Positions 24,913 to 33,820 of a stretch of 47,515 nt of DNA are shown in pieces; the stretch's first letter is position 1; every line of letters starts with the position of its first letter. A program made the position numbers and the translations under genes. The notes below the pieces were generated by a model. It saw nothing but the letters and a program-made list of their open reading frames with translations, was not told where the DNA came from and made no database searches. The stretch comes from Ruminiclostridium sp. (GTDB taxonomy: Bacteria; Bacillota; Clostridia; Oscillospirales; Ruminococcaceae). The DNA is taken from assembly GCA_017941355.1 (NCBI GenBank), contig JAGAWN010000256.1:1-47515 (forward strand), read 5' to 3'.

Positions 24913-26598
24913 TTGAAAAGAGAAAAGAAATTCTATTTTGATGTCAAATGGCTGTTCATAATAGCAATTGTCGGGTTTCTGCTGGTATTTCAGGTTTTTC
25001 CGCTGATCTACCTTGTGATCCGCGCGTTCATTTCGGAGGGAAGCTTTTCGCTGAGTTCCTTTGAGCGGATCTATTCCGTTCCGCTCAACTGGACGTGTGT
25101 CACAAACACTCTGATAACCGCAACGCTGTCCATGATATTCGGCGTTTTGCTCGCATTCCCGCTGGCGTGGCTCGTGGGACGCACCAATCTGTACGGAAAG
25201 AAGCTGTTCAGAACGCTGTTTCTTATGACGTACATGGTGCCGCCTTATGTGGGAGCTATGGCATGGCTGAGACTGCTGAATCCTAAAGTCGGCACTCTGA
25301 ATGTCTTTTTGCAGAACATATTCGGTCTTGCGGAAGCTCCGTTTGATATCTATTCTATAGGCGGACTGGTATGGGTACTTACCACGTTCTACTATCCCTA
25401 TGCGTTCATCACCCTTTCAAGGGCAATGGAAAACATGGATCCCTCTCTGGAGGAAGCTTCGCGGATATCCGGAGCGTCCCCGATAAAAACACTGCTCACC
25501 GTGACACTTCCGCTGATGCTGCCGTCGATCGCGGCATCGGCGCTGCTGGTATTCGTTGCGGCTGCTTCGTGCTACGGCATACCGTCGATCATAGGCGCAC
25601 CCGGCAAGATATACACGATAACTACCCGCATAGTGGATTATGTCTATATAGGCTCGGACGAGGGGCTTACCGACGCTACCGTTCTTGCGGTATTCCTTAT
25701 GGTAATGGCGCTGCTGATACTTTTCATTTCAAACTTTGTGATCGGTAAGAAAGACTACATCACCGTTTCGGGAAAGTCCGTGCGTCCCGCCGTTGTTGAC
25801 CTCGGACGCTGGAGGATCCCGATAACTATTCTTGTGGGTCTGTTTGCTCTGGTTGTGGTCATAATCCCGTTTGCGACTGTATTTGCCACATCTGTTACCA
25901 TGAATATGGGCAAGTCTGTATTTGAACCCGGAAACTTTACATTAAAATACTGGGAAACAATTATCTCACGCAGCTCGATACTCAGATCCGCTCAGAACAG
26001 CGTTGTTTCGGCTGTATGGGCAGCATCGCTCGGTATGATCGTCTGCATCATTATGGCATATTTGCTGAAACGCACAAATGTCAGGGGAAGAAAGATACCG
26101 GATTTTCTTATAACCGTCGGTTCCGGAACTCCGAGTGTTGTAATTGCGCTTGCGCTTATAATGACGATGTCCGGACGTTTCGGCATAAACATCTACAATA
26201 CAATGGCGATCATGGTTATCGCGTACATGATAAAGTATATGCTTATGGGAATGAGAACTGTTGTATCCGCTCTTTCCCGCGTCAGTCCCTCGCTGGAGGA
26301 AGCTGCGCAGATATCCGGCGCGGGTTGGCTCAGACGGCTGAGAGATGTTGTTCTGCCGCTGATCGTGCCGTCGATTGTGGCAGGCTGGTTCCTTATATTC
26401 ATGCCGTGCTTCTACGAACTTACAATGTCAAATCTGCTGTATTCAAACAACATAAAGACTCTCGGTGTTGAGCTGTACAATTATCAGACATATCACAGCC
26501 AGCAGACCGCGTCTGCGCTGGCGAGCGGTATCCTGATACTTGTAGCTGTTGTCAACTTTGCGCTGAGCAAACTTACAAAGGGAAAATTCTCTATCTGA
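24913..26598 (+). CDS. ABC transporter permease, two fused permease domains
   Basis: A 561-residue membrane protein with about 12 TM helices, a tandem fusion of two BPD_transp_1 domains as in FbpB-type ferric-iron permeases. The two EAA loops are visible as LEEASRISGASPIKTLLTVTLP near residue 195 and LEEAAQISGAGWLRRLRDVVLP near residue 465, each contacting one ATPase subunit. The TTG at 24913 is taken as start because GAGGAT lies 7 bases upstream and the residues before it would sit inside the intergenic hairpin. The ATPase gene begins 14 bases after the stop. Confidence 0.88.
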   Translation: MKREKKFYFDVKWLFIIAIVGFLLVFQVFPLIYLVIRAFISEGSFSLSSFERIYSVPLNWTCVTNTLITATLSMIFGVLLAFPLAWLVGRTNLYGKKLFRTLFLMTYMVPPYVGAMAWLRLLNPKVGTLNVFLQNIFGLAEAPFDIYSIGGLVWVLTTFYYPYAFITLSRAMENMDPSLEEASRISGASPIKTLLTVTLPLMLPSIAASALLVFVAAASCYGIPSIIGAPGKIYTITTRIVDYVYIGSDEGLTDATVLAVFLMVMALLILFISNFVIGKKDYITVSGKSVRPAVVDLGRWRIPITILVGLFALVVVIIPFATVFATSVTMNMGKSVFEPGNFTLKYWETIISRSSILRSAQNSVVSAVWAASLGMIVCIIMAYLLKRTNVRGRKIPDFLITVGSGTPSVVIALALIMTMSGRFGINIYNTMAIMVIAYMIKYMLMGMRTVVSALSRVSPSLEEAAQISGAGWLRRLRDVVLPLIVPSIVAGWFLIFMPCFYELTMSNLLYSNNIKTLGVELYNYQTYHSQQTASALASGILILVAVVNFALSKLTKGKFSI

Positions 26599-26612
26599 AC
26601 GGAGGTTTGTAT

Positions 26613-27680
26613 ATGTCGAAGATCACACTCGATCATGTAACAAAAAAGTACGGTGATGTGACCGTACTGAATGATTTTTCGGCCGAGTTCCGCGACGGCG
26701 AATTTATAACGCTGCTGGGTCCCTCCGGCTGCGGCAAAACAACGATGCTGCGAATGATAGCGGGATTTGAGAAACCTACTTCCGGCGAAATACGGATAGA
26801 CGGTGTGACGGTAAGTTCAGCCGATGTCTTTGTACCGCCGGAGAAACGCGGGCTTGGCATGGTGTTTCAGTCCTATGCTGTCTGGCCGCACATGAACGTT
26901 TTCAAAAATGTTGCATATCCGCTGAAGCTCCGAAAGACTCCCAAAGCAGAAATAGACGAAAAAGTCCGCAAAGTGCTTGGTATCGTTCATCTCAGCCAGT
27001 ACGCGGAGCGTATGCCCTCGGAGCTTTCCGGCGGTCAGCAGCAGCGTGTTGCGCTTGCGAGAGCGCTGGTGGCGGAACCTAAGGTACTGCTGCTCGACGA
27101 ACCGCTGTCAAATCTTGACGCAAAGCTGCGGGAGCGAATGAGGTTTGAGATAAAGGAAATACAGCACAGACTGAATATAAACGTAATATATGTCACGCAT
27201 GACCAGGGCGAAGCAATGACCATGTCTGACCGTGTTTTCGTGATAAACTCCGGAGTTCTGCAGCAGGTGGGAGATCCGGTAGATATCTACAGACACCCGA
27301 GCAATCAGTTTGTCGCGGATTTCGTAGGAAAGGTGAACTTCCTCAAAGGTCATTCCGAAAACGGCAGAATAAAACTTGAGGGTATAGACGATATCCTCGA
27401 TTACAGCGGAGAGTTAACCGGAACCGTAGATGTTGCGATCCGCCCCGAAAACATACGTCTTGTATCGGGAAACGCACATCTGAACGGCAGGATAGTTTCC
27501 GAGTATTTCAACGGTGATGTGAACGATTGCCGTGTTCTGACGGGAGATAAGGAACTCCGGGTCATTGCCGAAGCTTCAACTTACGGCAAGTTCGGGAAGG
27601 ACAGTACAGTGGGTCTTGAGATCGCAGATTTTCTTGTATTCCCGGAAAGCGATAATGACTACAGAAAGATCATGACATGA
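26613..27680 (+). CDS. ABC transporter ATP-binding protein (FbpC/PotA-like)
   Basis: A 355-residue ATPase. Walker A GPSGCGKTT near residue 36, Q-loop VFQSY, signature LSGGQQQR near 134, Walker B VLLLDEPLSNLD and the switch His in VTHDQ are all intact. The C-terminal ~120 residues form a TOBE-type regulatory domain (VAIRPENIRLV), as in iron, polyamine and sugar importers. SD GGAGG precedes the ATG at 26613. It is the third gene of the importer operon, ending at a terminator shared with ispG. Confidence 0.92.
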   Translation: MSKITLDHVTKKYGDVTVLNDFSAEFRDGEFITLLGPSGCGKTTMLRMIAGFEKPTSGEIRIDGVTVSSADVFVPPEKRGLGMVFQSYAVWPHMNVFKNVAYPLKLRKTPKAEIDEKVRKVLGIVHLSQYAERMPSELSGGQQQRVALARALVAEPKVLLLDEPLSNLDAKLRERMRFEIKEIQHRLNINVIYVTHDQGEAMTMSDRVFVINSGVLQQVGDPVDIYRHPSNQFVADFVGKVNFLKGHSENGRIKLEGIDDILDYSGELTGTVDVAIRPENIRLVSGNAHLNGRIVSEYFNGDVNDCRVLTGDKELRVIAEASTYGKFGKDSTVGLEIADFLVFPESDNDYRKIMT

Positions 27681-27701
27681 TTCGTCTGTTTCCGCAAAAT
27701 A

Positions 27702-27736
27702 AAAACCGGTGCGTGTTTTGCAGCACCGGTTTTGTT
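27702..27736. terminator. bidirectional terminator between the ABC operon and ispG
   Basis: AAAACCGGTGC (27702-27712) pairs with GCACCGGTTTT (27723-27733), with A- and T-rich flanks. Confidence 0.9.
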
Positions 27737-27739
27737 GTA

Positions 27740-28774
27740 TTACGGGAGTTTTTCTATTTCCTCCATAAGCGCGTCCAGAACGTTTTCCTCCGGAACAGTG
27801 CGCAGTATCTCACCCTTGCGGAAGATCACAGCTTTCCCGTTTCCGCCGGTAATGCCGAGATCGGCTTCACGCGCTTCTCCGGGACCGTTCACCGGACAAC
27901 CCATTACCGCGATCTTTATGTTTTTGTTTATGCCGGAAACTGCCTTCTCCACTTTGTCAGCAAGTGAGATCAGGTCTATCTGCGTGCGCCCGCAGGTGGG
28001 ACAGGCTACTATGTTCACACCGCCGCCGATACCGCAGGCTTTCAGGATATCCTTAGCCGCTCTGACTTCCTCAACCGGGTCTGCGGTAAGCGAAACGCGT
28101 ATCGTGTCGCCGATACCGTCGCACAGCAGGGAACCGATACCTATCGCGGACTTTATTATCCCCATGTGCGCTGTTCCTGTCTCCGTTACTCCGAGATGCA
28201 GCGGATAGTCCGTCTGTTCGTGCAAAAGCCGGTATGCTTCGATAGTTGTCTTTACATCAGATGACTTTATCGAGATAACAATGTCGTCAAAGTCGTACAT
28301 ATTCAGCAGTTTCACGTTTTCCAGCGCACTCTCGACAAACGCCGCCGGTACAGGCGCACCGTATTTCTCCAGCACCTTCTTTTCAAGGGAGCCGGAATTT
28401 ACGCCTATGCGTATCGGTATGCCGCGCTTTTTGCAGGCTTCCGCAACAGCTTTTACATTCTCTCTCGCACCGATGTTGCCGGGGTTTATGCGTATCTTGT
28501 CAACTCCCAGTTCCGCGCATTTCAGCGCTATGCGGTAGTCGAAATGTATGTCCGCGACTATCGGCACGTTCACAGCTTTTTTCAGTGCCGGTATCAACTC
28601 CGCGTTCTCTATGCGCGGAACAGCCGCGCGTATTATCTCGCAGCCGGCTTTTTCAAGCGCGACAGCCTGTTTTACACTTCCCTCGATGTTGTCAGCACGA
28701 ACATTCAGCATGGACTGTATGTAAATATGTCCGTCGCCGAGTGTCAGATCTCCGACTTTTACCTGTTTTGTCAT
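27740..28774 (-). CDS. ispG: 4-hydroxy-3-methylbut-2-enyl diphosphate synthase (IspG)
   Basis: A 344-residue IspG/GcpE of the MEP isoprenoid pathway. The TIM-barrel part begins near KVGDLTLGDGHIYIQSML. The C-terminal [4Fe-4S] ligands are CPTCGRT near residue 262 and GCPVNGPGEA near residue 296, the latter with the catalytic Glu. It uses a reduced ferredoxin or flavodoxin to make HMBPP in the cytosol. SD is AAGGTGAT. It is the last gene of a four-gene minus-strand unit, 4 bases after thiN, and ends at the shared terminator. Confidence 0.96.
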   Translation of the reverse strand: MTKQVKVGDLTLGDGHIYIQSMLNVRADNIEGSVKQAVALEKAGCEIIRAAVPRIENAELIPALKKAVNVPIVADIHFDYRIALKCAELGVDKIRINPGNIGARENVKAVAEACKKRGIPIRIGVNSGSLEKKVLEKYGAPVPAAFVESALENVKLLNMYDFDDIVISIKSSDVKTTIEAYRLLHEQTDYPLHLGVTETGTAHMGIIKSAIGIGSLLCDGIGDTIRVSLTADPVEEVRAAKDILKACGIGGGVNIVACPTCGRTQIDLISLADKVEKAVSGINKNIKIAVMGCPVNGPGEAREADLGITGGNGKAVIFRKGEILRTVPEENVLDALMEEIEKLP

Positions 28775-28778
28775 AGTA

Positions 28779-29399
28779 TCACCTTGTTTCGTAGTATATA
28801 CAGAGCGTTCCGCTTTTTACCGAGATCTCAGCGGGCTTTCCGATAAATTCGTTGCTTACTCCGAGAGCAAAATCGTTTTTCAGCGCCGCATTTTCCGCTT
28901 CGTAGAACAGCCCTTTTATCGTGACTCCTGTGCATCTGTCACTGTGCGCGAATACCGACACAAACCCGCCGTCCTGCGCGGGGAGCATGATCCCCGAATC
29001 GGTGATCGCCGTGATAACGTAATTACCGCCGTAGATGTACGCTTTTCTCCCGTTTTGTGACAGCTGCGCGGCAAGCTGGATATTCGCAAGCGTGTGGTCA
29101 AGTCGTCCGCCTGTCCCGCCGTAGATGTGAAACTCCGTGCAGCCTTCTTTTATTCCGATCTGCACGGCTTCAAAGGTGTCCGTGGTGTCCTTGACGTGCG
29201 GGAGCAGGGTGAAATTGCCGCTGTCCGGCGCTTTTTCAAGGGAATCAAGATCGCCTATCACCCGGTCGGGAACTATACCAAGCGCGTTCAGCTTGTTCAA
29301 ACCGCCGTCCGCGGCTATGAGCAGCCGCTTTTCCGGTAGTTTTATCTCTGCGGGAAACTCGGTTCCCGCACCGAAGATCACACATATTCTTTCTGCCAT
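28779..29399 (-). CDS. thiN: thiamine diphosphokinase
   Basis: A 206-residue thiamine pyrophosphokinase. AADGGLNKLNALGIVPDRVIGDLDS (about residues 29-53) and KDTTDTFEAVQ near residue 70 hold the conserved Asp cluster that binds Mg-ATP; GGTGGRLDHTLAN near 95 is the second family signature. It converts thiamine to thiamine diphosphate. The ATG shares its first base with the stop of the upstream phosphopantetheinyl transferase gene (TAATG), so translation is coupled. The longer frame upstream has no SD and is not used. Confidence 0.93.
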   Translation of the reverse strand: MAERICVIFGAGTEFPAEIKLPEKRLLIAADGGLNKLNALGIVPDRVIGDLDSLEKAPDSGNFTLLPHVKDTTDTFEAVQIGIKEGCTEFHIYGGTGGRLDHTLANIQLAAQLSQNGRKAYIYGGNYVITAITDSGIMLPAQDGGFVSVFAHSDRCTGVTIKGLFYEAENAALKNDFALGVSNEFIGKPAEISVKSGTLCIYYETR

Positions 29400-29989
29400 T
29401 ATGACTCCCCGCAAACGCTGATGAAATAATTGTCCCTGCGGACCCAGCGGATTTTTCCCGCAGCTGCCAGCGAGTCCGCTTCAAAACCCGTGAATCCCTC
29501 ACCGAAACCCTTTCCGGTGAATTTCCCGTAGCTTTCCTTGATGCACCATAGCCTGCACAGCTCGGCGTTCAGTTTATTCTCATCGGTTATCCCGGAAACT
29601 GCCGAAAACTCTCCCGCTGTGAGGAACTTCTCCGCAGTGCGCAGATTCATCTTCCGGATATCCTGTATGTCCGCGCCCACGGGAGAGCGGGAAACTGCAC
29701 AGACGACTCGCTCCGCCGCATGGCTCATGTTGAAGTAAATGCCCTCAGCGCCGCACAGAAAGGGCTTGCCGTGTTCGTTGTATGTGAACCGCGGGATATC
29801 GGTGATACCGAACTCCTGCTTCAGAGCGTATCTCAGCAGCAGAAACGCATAAGCGGAGCATAGCCCCGCTTTCACGCTCTTCATTTTTGCGCAGTATTCA
29901 AACCTCTGTTCTCCGAGAAGGTATTCGAGATCGGTAAGACTGTGGTCATCGCAGGAAAAATTGTATAGATACACTTTCGGAAGTGTCAT
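29399..29989 (-). CDS. 4'-phosphopantetheinyl transferase (Sfp type)
   Basis: A 196-residue Sfp-superfamily enzyme. VGADIQDIRK near residue 97 supplies the Mg-binding Asp residues and LWCIKESYGKFTGKGF near residue 145 holds the W/F-x-x-K-E-S/A-x-x-K motif. It transfers phosphopantetheine from CoA to carrier proteins; such stand-alone members serve fatty-acid, polyketide or nonribosomal peptide synthases. It may be the cell's general transferase or be dedicated to a pathway elsewhere. It overlaps pyrB by 4 bases (ATGA) and thiN by 1 base. Confidence 0.92.
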   Translation of the reverse strand: MTLPKVYLYNFSCDDHSLTDLEYLLGEQRFEYCAKMKSVKAGLCSAYAFLLLRYALKQEFGITDIPRFTYNEHGKPFLCGAEGIYFNMSHAAERVVCAVSRSPVGADIQDIRKMNLRTAEKFLTAGEFSAVSGITDENKLNAELCRLWCIKESYGKFTGKGFGEGFTGFEADSLAAAGKIRWVRRDNYFISVCGES

Positions 29990-31062
29990 ATCAGGATTCT
30001 CTCGTCACAGTATTCGCACTCCAGCACATCACCGGACTTGCGGAAGCTGTGGGGGAGATACTTTTCTTTCTGAGTTATGCAGCGAGGGTTGGTGCAGCAC
30101 ACGTCTTTCATAACGGTTCCCGTGAGGAGCGGTTTGGATTCCAGCTTATAGTCTATCATGCAAAGGATAAGTGCCATACGGACGTACATTCCGTAGTTTG
30201 CCTGTTTGAAGTACATGGCGCGCGGGTCGTCATCTACCTCAACCGCGATCTCGTCAACACGGGGCAGGGGATGAAGAACTATAAGATCGGGTTTTCCCAG
30301 CTTCATTTTCTGGGCATCGAGGCAGTAAACGTTCTTTTGCTGCTCATACTCCTCCGGAGAGTTGAAACGCTCCCGCTGTATTCTCGTCATGTACAGAACA
30401 TCGAGCTTCGGCATTACTTCTTCGAGTGTGGTGTATTCCTCGTAGCTCTTGCCGCTGGCGGAAATATAGTCCTTGATATATGTGGGAACTTTGAGTTCCT
30501 GCGTAGAAACGAAAATGAAATGATTGTTTTCAAAGCATGAAAGAGCTTTCAACAGGGAATGGACAGTGCGTCCGTTTTTGAGATCTCCGCAGAAGCCCAC
30601 TGTCAGGTTGTCGAGCCTGCCCTTTTCTTCACGCAGTGTCAGCAGGTCGGTGAGTGTCTGAGTAGGGTGAAGATGCCCGCCGTCTCCGGCATTCACAACA
30701 GGGCAATCAGCGGTAAGTGCAGCCGCCTTTGAAGCACCCTCCAGCGGGTGCCGCATAACAAGTATGTCCGAATAGCCGCTTACTATCTTGGTTGTGTCTT
30801 TGAGGTTCTCGCCCTTTGCAACAGATGAGGTGGAGGGGTTGTCAAATCCGATTATCCCGCCGCCGAGCCGCAGCATTGCTGTCTGAAAGCTCATCTGTGT
30901 ACGGGTGGACGGCTCATAGAACAGCGTTCCCATTATCTTGCCCCTGCACGCGCCGGCATAGACCATAGGTGCGGACATGATCTCATGTGCGAGGGAGACT
31001 ATCGTGTTCCACTGCGCCGGGGTAAAGTCGTTTAAGTCGATAAGATGCGATATTTTGTCCAT
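29986..31062 (-). CDS. pyrB: aspartate carbamoyltransferase with fused PyrI-like zinc tail
   Basis: A 358-residue protein. Residues 1-305 are a normal PyrB catalytic chain: FYEPSTRTQMSF carries the carbamoyl-phosphate STRT loop and HPLPRVDE the HPLPR motif. It catalyses the first committed step of pyrimidine synthesis. The last ~45 residues add a zinc-ribbon with Cys323-x4-Cys328-x20-Cys349-x2-Cys352, the spacing seen in the zinc domain of PyrI, the regulatory chain of E. coli ATCase. The PyrI nucleotide-binding domain is absent. So the zinc module that docks regulatory to catalytic chains seems fused alone. It is the first gene of the operon, behind its own promoter. Confidence 0.92.
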   Translation of the reverse strand: MDKISHLIDLNDFTPAQWNTIVSLAHEIMSAPMVYAGACRGKIMGTLFYEPSTRTQMSFQTAMLRLGGGIIGFDNPSTSSVAKGENLKDTTKIVSGYSDILVMRHPLEGASKAAALTADCPVVNAGDGGHLHPTQTLTDLLTLREEKGRLDNLTVGFCGDLKNGRTVHSLLKALSCFENNHFIFVSTQELKVPTYIKDYISASGKSYEEYTTLEEVMPKLDVLYMTRIQRERFNSPEEYEQQKNVYCLDAQKMKLGKPDLIVLHPLPRVDEIAVEVDDDPRAMYFKQANYGMYVRMALILCMIDYKLESKPLLTGTVMKDVCCTNPRCITQKEKYLPHSFRKSGDVLECEYCDERILI

Positions 31063-31090
31063 TGTACTGCACTTCCTTGAAATTTTTTCT

Positions 31091-31119
31091 ATTATACCAC
31101 ATATCTGTAATTATTTCAA
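31091..31119 (-). promoter_or_regulatory. promoter for pyrB
   Basis: On the minus strand TTGAAA (31114-31119), 17 bases, then TATAAT (31091-31096). It is back-to-back with the plus-strand promoter 18 bases away. I see no PyrR-type leader. Confidence 0.8.
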
Positions 31120-31136
31120 GTAGAGTGTGCAAATTA

Positions 31137-31165
31137 TTGCATTTTGGAGTTATATGTGGTATAAT
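31137..31165 (+). promoter_or_regulatory. promoter for the Y-polymerase unit
   Basis: TTGCAT (31137-31142), 17 bases, then TATAAT (31160-31165), 25 bases before the first start codon. No LexA-type operator is evident. Confidence 0.75.
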
Positions 31166-31189
31166 AGTTTTATTATCGGAGGTGAGAAA

Positions 31190-31816
31190 ATGCCGTTTCG
31201 ATTTGTTCCTTTTGTGGTAACTCCGGCTGAGTTGGAGGAAATTCTTGCTCCGTTCACGTTGTTTGTCGGGAGTGTTCATGTACCCGCGGATTATCGATCC
31301 ACACCTGCAAGCGAGTTTGCAGGGAACTACAATGCTGTTTACTCGCTTTTGTGCAGCGGTGAACGAGTTGATATCCGCAGCAGTTCTAAGCTTCTGACAG
31401 ACTTTTTTGTCACGACGGACATAGATTCTGTTGTTTTCGGAAATCCTCATGAATACGACGGTGAGCAGTACAAGATGTACACCGGCACTTCAAGAGGTTA
31501 TGCGCCATACCTCGCACCGTTTTCTTTTTCCGCAAGAGAAGAATATGATCGTATTATTGTGAGTACGAGAGAGTCGTATCTTATCGAAAAAGCTGCCATA
31601 ATGGGCTTTCAGCTTGTTTTTTCAAAGGAAGCGGAGAAAGACGACTCCGCCGCTGATTTCAAGCTTTTCAAGGACAGACTTGCCAAGCACACAAAACCAC
31701 TGAGGTTCACAATGAACGGCTTTGAAAAGAAGACAGTCATACGGGTAAGTGACGAAGCGAAAAAGGATCTGCGCGGATTTTACTGTGTAAAATGTATGAA
31801 TATCGAAATTCTTTAG
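31190..31816 (+). CDS. hypothetical protein upstream of Y-family polymerase
   Basis: A 208-residue soluble protein that I do not recognise. It has no signal or TM segment; the N-terminal third is hydrophobic and proline-rich, and a CVKC pair close to the C-terminus could bind metal. SD GGAGGTGAG precedes the ATG. The gene is 46 bases ahead of the Y-family polymerase on the same strand and behind the only good promoter, so it probably forms an operon with the polymerase and the YolD-like gene. A role as polymerase accessory or damage-response protein is only suggested by position. Confidence 0.7.
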   Translation: MPFRFVPFVVTPAELEEILAPFTLFVGSVHVPADYRSTPASEFAGNYNAVYSLLCSGERVDIRSSSKLLTDFFVTTDIDSVVFGNPHEYDGEQYKMYTGTSRGYAPYLAPFSFSAREEYDRIIVSTRESYLIEKAAIMGFQLVFSKEAEKDDSAADFKLFKDRLAKHTKPLRFTMNGFEKKTVIRVSDEAKKDLRGFYCVKCMNIEIL

Positions 31817-31862
31817 GTTACCTCTAAAAACCGCTTTGAAAAGAGAAAAAGGGGGCGAAGAA

Positions 31863-33383
31863 ATGCCGGAAGAGCAGCGCGCATACATAGCAATAGACCT
31901 GAAATCATTCTACGCATCGGTAGAGTGCGCGGAGCTGGGACTTGACCCGCTTACCACAAATCTTGTTGTAGCCGACCTATCCCGCACAGAAAAGACTATC
32001 TGCCTTGCGGTTTCGCCGTCGCTGAAAGCATATAAGATCAGCGGCAGGGCGCGGCTTTTCGAGGTGGTGCAGCGTGTAAAGGAGGTAAACTCCGAGCGTC
32101 TGAAAAACGCTCCCGGAAAGCATTTTACCGGCAAGTCGAGCAATGCTCCCGCTCTTGCGGCAGACCCGTCCCTGGAACTTGACTACATTGTGGCAAGACC
32201 GAAAATGGCGCACTACATGAAAGTCAGCACCGACATTTATAAGATATACCTGAAATACATTGCAGCCGAGGATATCCATGTTTACTCGATAGATGAGGTC
32301 TTCATCGACGCTACGGCGTATCTGAAGACCTACAAGATGACAGCACACGAACTCGCGCGCAAAATGATAAGCGACGTGCTGAATCAGACCGGTATCACCG
32401 CTACTGCCGGTATCGGCACGAATATGTATCTTGCGAAAGTCGCTATGGATATAGTGGCAAAGCATATTCCCGCCGACAAGGACGGTGTGCGCATCGCCGA
32501 GCTTGATGAAATGTCGTACCGTCAGAGACTTTGGGAGCACACTCCGATAACCGATTTCTGGCGGGTGGGCAAAGGCTACGCGGGCAGGCTGGAAAGTATC
32601 GGGATACGCACAATGGGCGATGTTGCGCTGTGTTCTGTCGAGAATGAAGAAGCGCTGTACAGGCTCCTCGGTGTGAACGCGGAACTGCTGATAGATCACG
32701 CGTGGGGCTGGGAACCCTGCCGGATCTCCGATATTAAGGCTTACAAGCCCGAAAACAACAGCATCAGCGCAGGTCAGGTCTTACAGGAGCCGTATCCGTT
32801 TGACAAGGCAAGACTGATAGTGCGTGAAATGACAGACGGACTTGCGCTTGACCTTGTATCAAAACGGATCGTCACTGACCAGATCTGGCTCACTATCGTT
32901 TATGAAACACTTGCAAATATGCCCGGCAAATACTCCGGAGAGGTCAAAGCTGACCGATACGGACGTATTGCGCCGAAGCCGGTACATGGTTCTGCTAATC
33001 TTCCGAGATATACTTCGTCATCGAGAATCATGACAGAAGCGGCTGACGGAATATTCTGCCGAATTGTGAACAGGCAGCTGAAAGTACGGCATATCTATGT
33101 TGTTGCAAATCATGTCATACCCGAAGATATGGCAGATAAAGCGGACGAGAAACCGGAGCAGACCGGTCCCGTTCAGCTTGATTTTTTCTCGGAACCGGAA
33201 CCCCAAAAGGAAAAAACAGTCACCGAGGAAGATATCAGACTGGAACGCGAGAAGAATATGCAGCTCGCTCTGCTTGACATAAAAAACAAGTACGGCAAAA
33301 ACGCTGTTGTGAAAGCAATGGATTTGCAGGAGGGCGCTACCGCTATGGAGCGAAATGCGCAGATAGGCGGTCACAGGGCATAA
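31863..33383 (+). CDS. Y-family DNA polymerase (UvrX/UmuC-like)
   Basis: A 506-residue translesion polymerase. The catalytic motifs are IDLKSFYASVE (Asp12) and YSIDEVFID near residue 150; TATAGIGTNMYLAKVAMD holds the fingers/palm signature. The C-terminal region has a beta-clamp-binding motif, QLDFF, near residue 440, followed by a charged helix tail. Size and an insertion of about 35 residues before the SIDE motif match the UvrX/YqjW group rather than DinB. These enzymes copy damaged DNA at low fidelity. The ATG at 31863 is preferred over a TTG nine codons upstream, which lies before the GGGGGCGAAG purine stretch. A YolD-like gene follows at once, the usual partner. Confidence 0.9.
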   Translation: MPEEQRAYIAIDLKSFYASVECAELGLDPLTTNLVVADLSRTEKTICLAVSPSLKAYKISGRARLFEVVQRVKEVNSERLKNAPGKHFTGKSSNAPALAADPSLELDYIVARPKMAHYMKVSTDIYKIYLKYIAAEDIHVYSIDEVFIDATAYLKTYKMTAHELARKMISDVLNQTGITATAGIGTNMYLAKVAMDIVAKHIPADKDGVRIAELDEMSYRQRLWEHTPITDFWRVGKGYAGRLESIGIRTMGDVALCSVENEEALYRLLGVNAELLIDHAWGWEPCRISDIKAYKPENNSISAGQVLQEPYPFDKARLIVREMTDGLALDLVSKRIVTDQIWLTIVYETLANMPGKYSGEVKADRYGRIAPKPVHGSANLPRYTSSSRIMTEAADGIFCRIVNRQLKVRHIYVVANHVIPEDMADKADEKPEQTGPVQLDFFSEPEPQKEKTVTEEDIRLEREKNMQLALLDIKNKYGKNAVVKAMDLQEGATAMERNAQIGGHRA

Positions 33384-33387
33384 GGAG

Positions 33388-33816
33388 GTGTTCGCTACGG
33401 ACAGCAGATATGAACGGATAATCCGGTTGGAACACCATGTTTCTGCGACACATGAACCTATGCCGATGAGAGAGCGTGCTGCGCAGTTCTCACCGTTTGC
33501 CGCACTTACAGGGTATGACAGCTGTGTGACGGAAGCGGCGAGACTCACGGACAGGAGGGAACTGCTCGGTGAGGACGTGAGAGAGCGCCTTGACAGGTGT
33601 ATAGCGGCACTTGCGGCGAATACCGGACTGCACCCGGAGATAACTGTGCGGTACTTTATCCCGGACGAACGAAAGGAAGGCGGAAGGTATGAAGTGATCG
33701 CCGGAAGCCTGAAACGCATTGACAGCACAGGACGGGTGCTGGTATTCACGGACGGCGCGGAGATCGGGATAGATGATATATATGAGATCGGCGGAGAATT
33801 TTTCGGAAATGAGTAA
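33388..33816 (+). CDS. YolD-like family protein
   Basis: A YolD-like protein of about 139-142 residues. RYERIIRLEHHVSATHEPMPMRERAAQF and SPFAALTGYD form the family core. YolD proteins accompany UvrX-type polymerases in Bacillus and Clostridia and are thought to modulate mutagenesis. The start is odd: the GTG at 33388 lies within the Shine-Dalgarno AAGGAGG and cannot use it, while an in-frame ACG at 33397, exactly 8 bases after that SD, sits where ATG occurs in relatives (ACG-GAC-AGC-AGA-TAT). Either an ACG start is used or a point change has weakened expression. Coordinates given are for the GTG. Confidence 0.85.
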   Translation: MFATDSRYERIIRLEHHVSATHEPMPMRERAAQFSPFAALTGYDSCVTEAARLTDRRELLGEDVRERLDRCIAALAANTGLHPEITVRYFIPDERKEGGRYEVIAGSLKRIDSTGRVLVFTDGAEIGIDDIYEIGGEFFGNE

Positions 33817-33820
33817 ATAA

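Noticed and set aside
31063-31189. LexA/DinR box for the Y-polymerase unit
   Set aside because: No GAAC-N4-GTTC type sequence is present in the promoter region.
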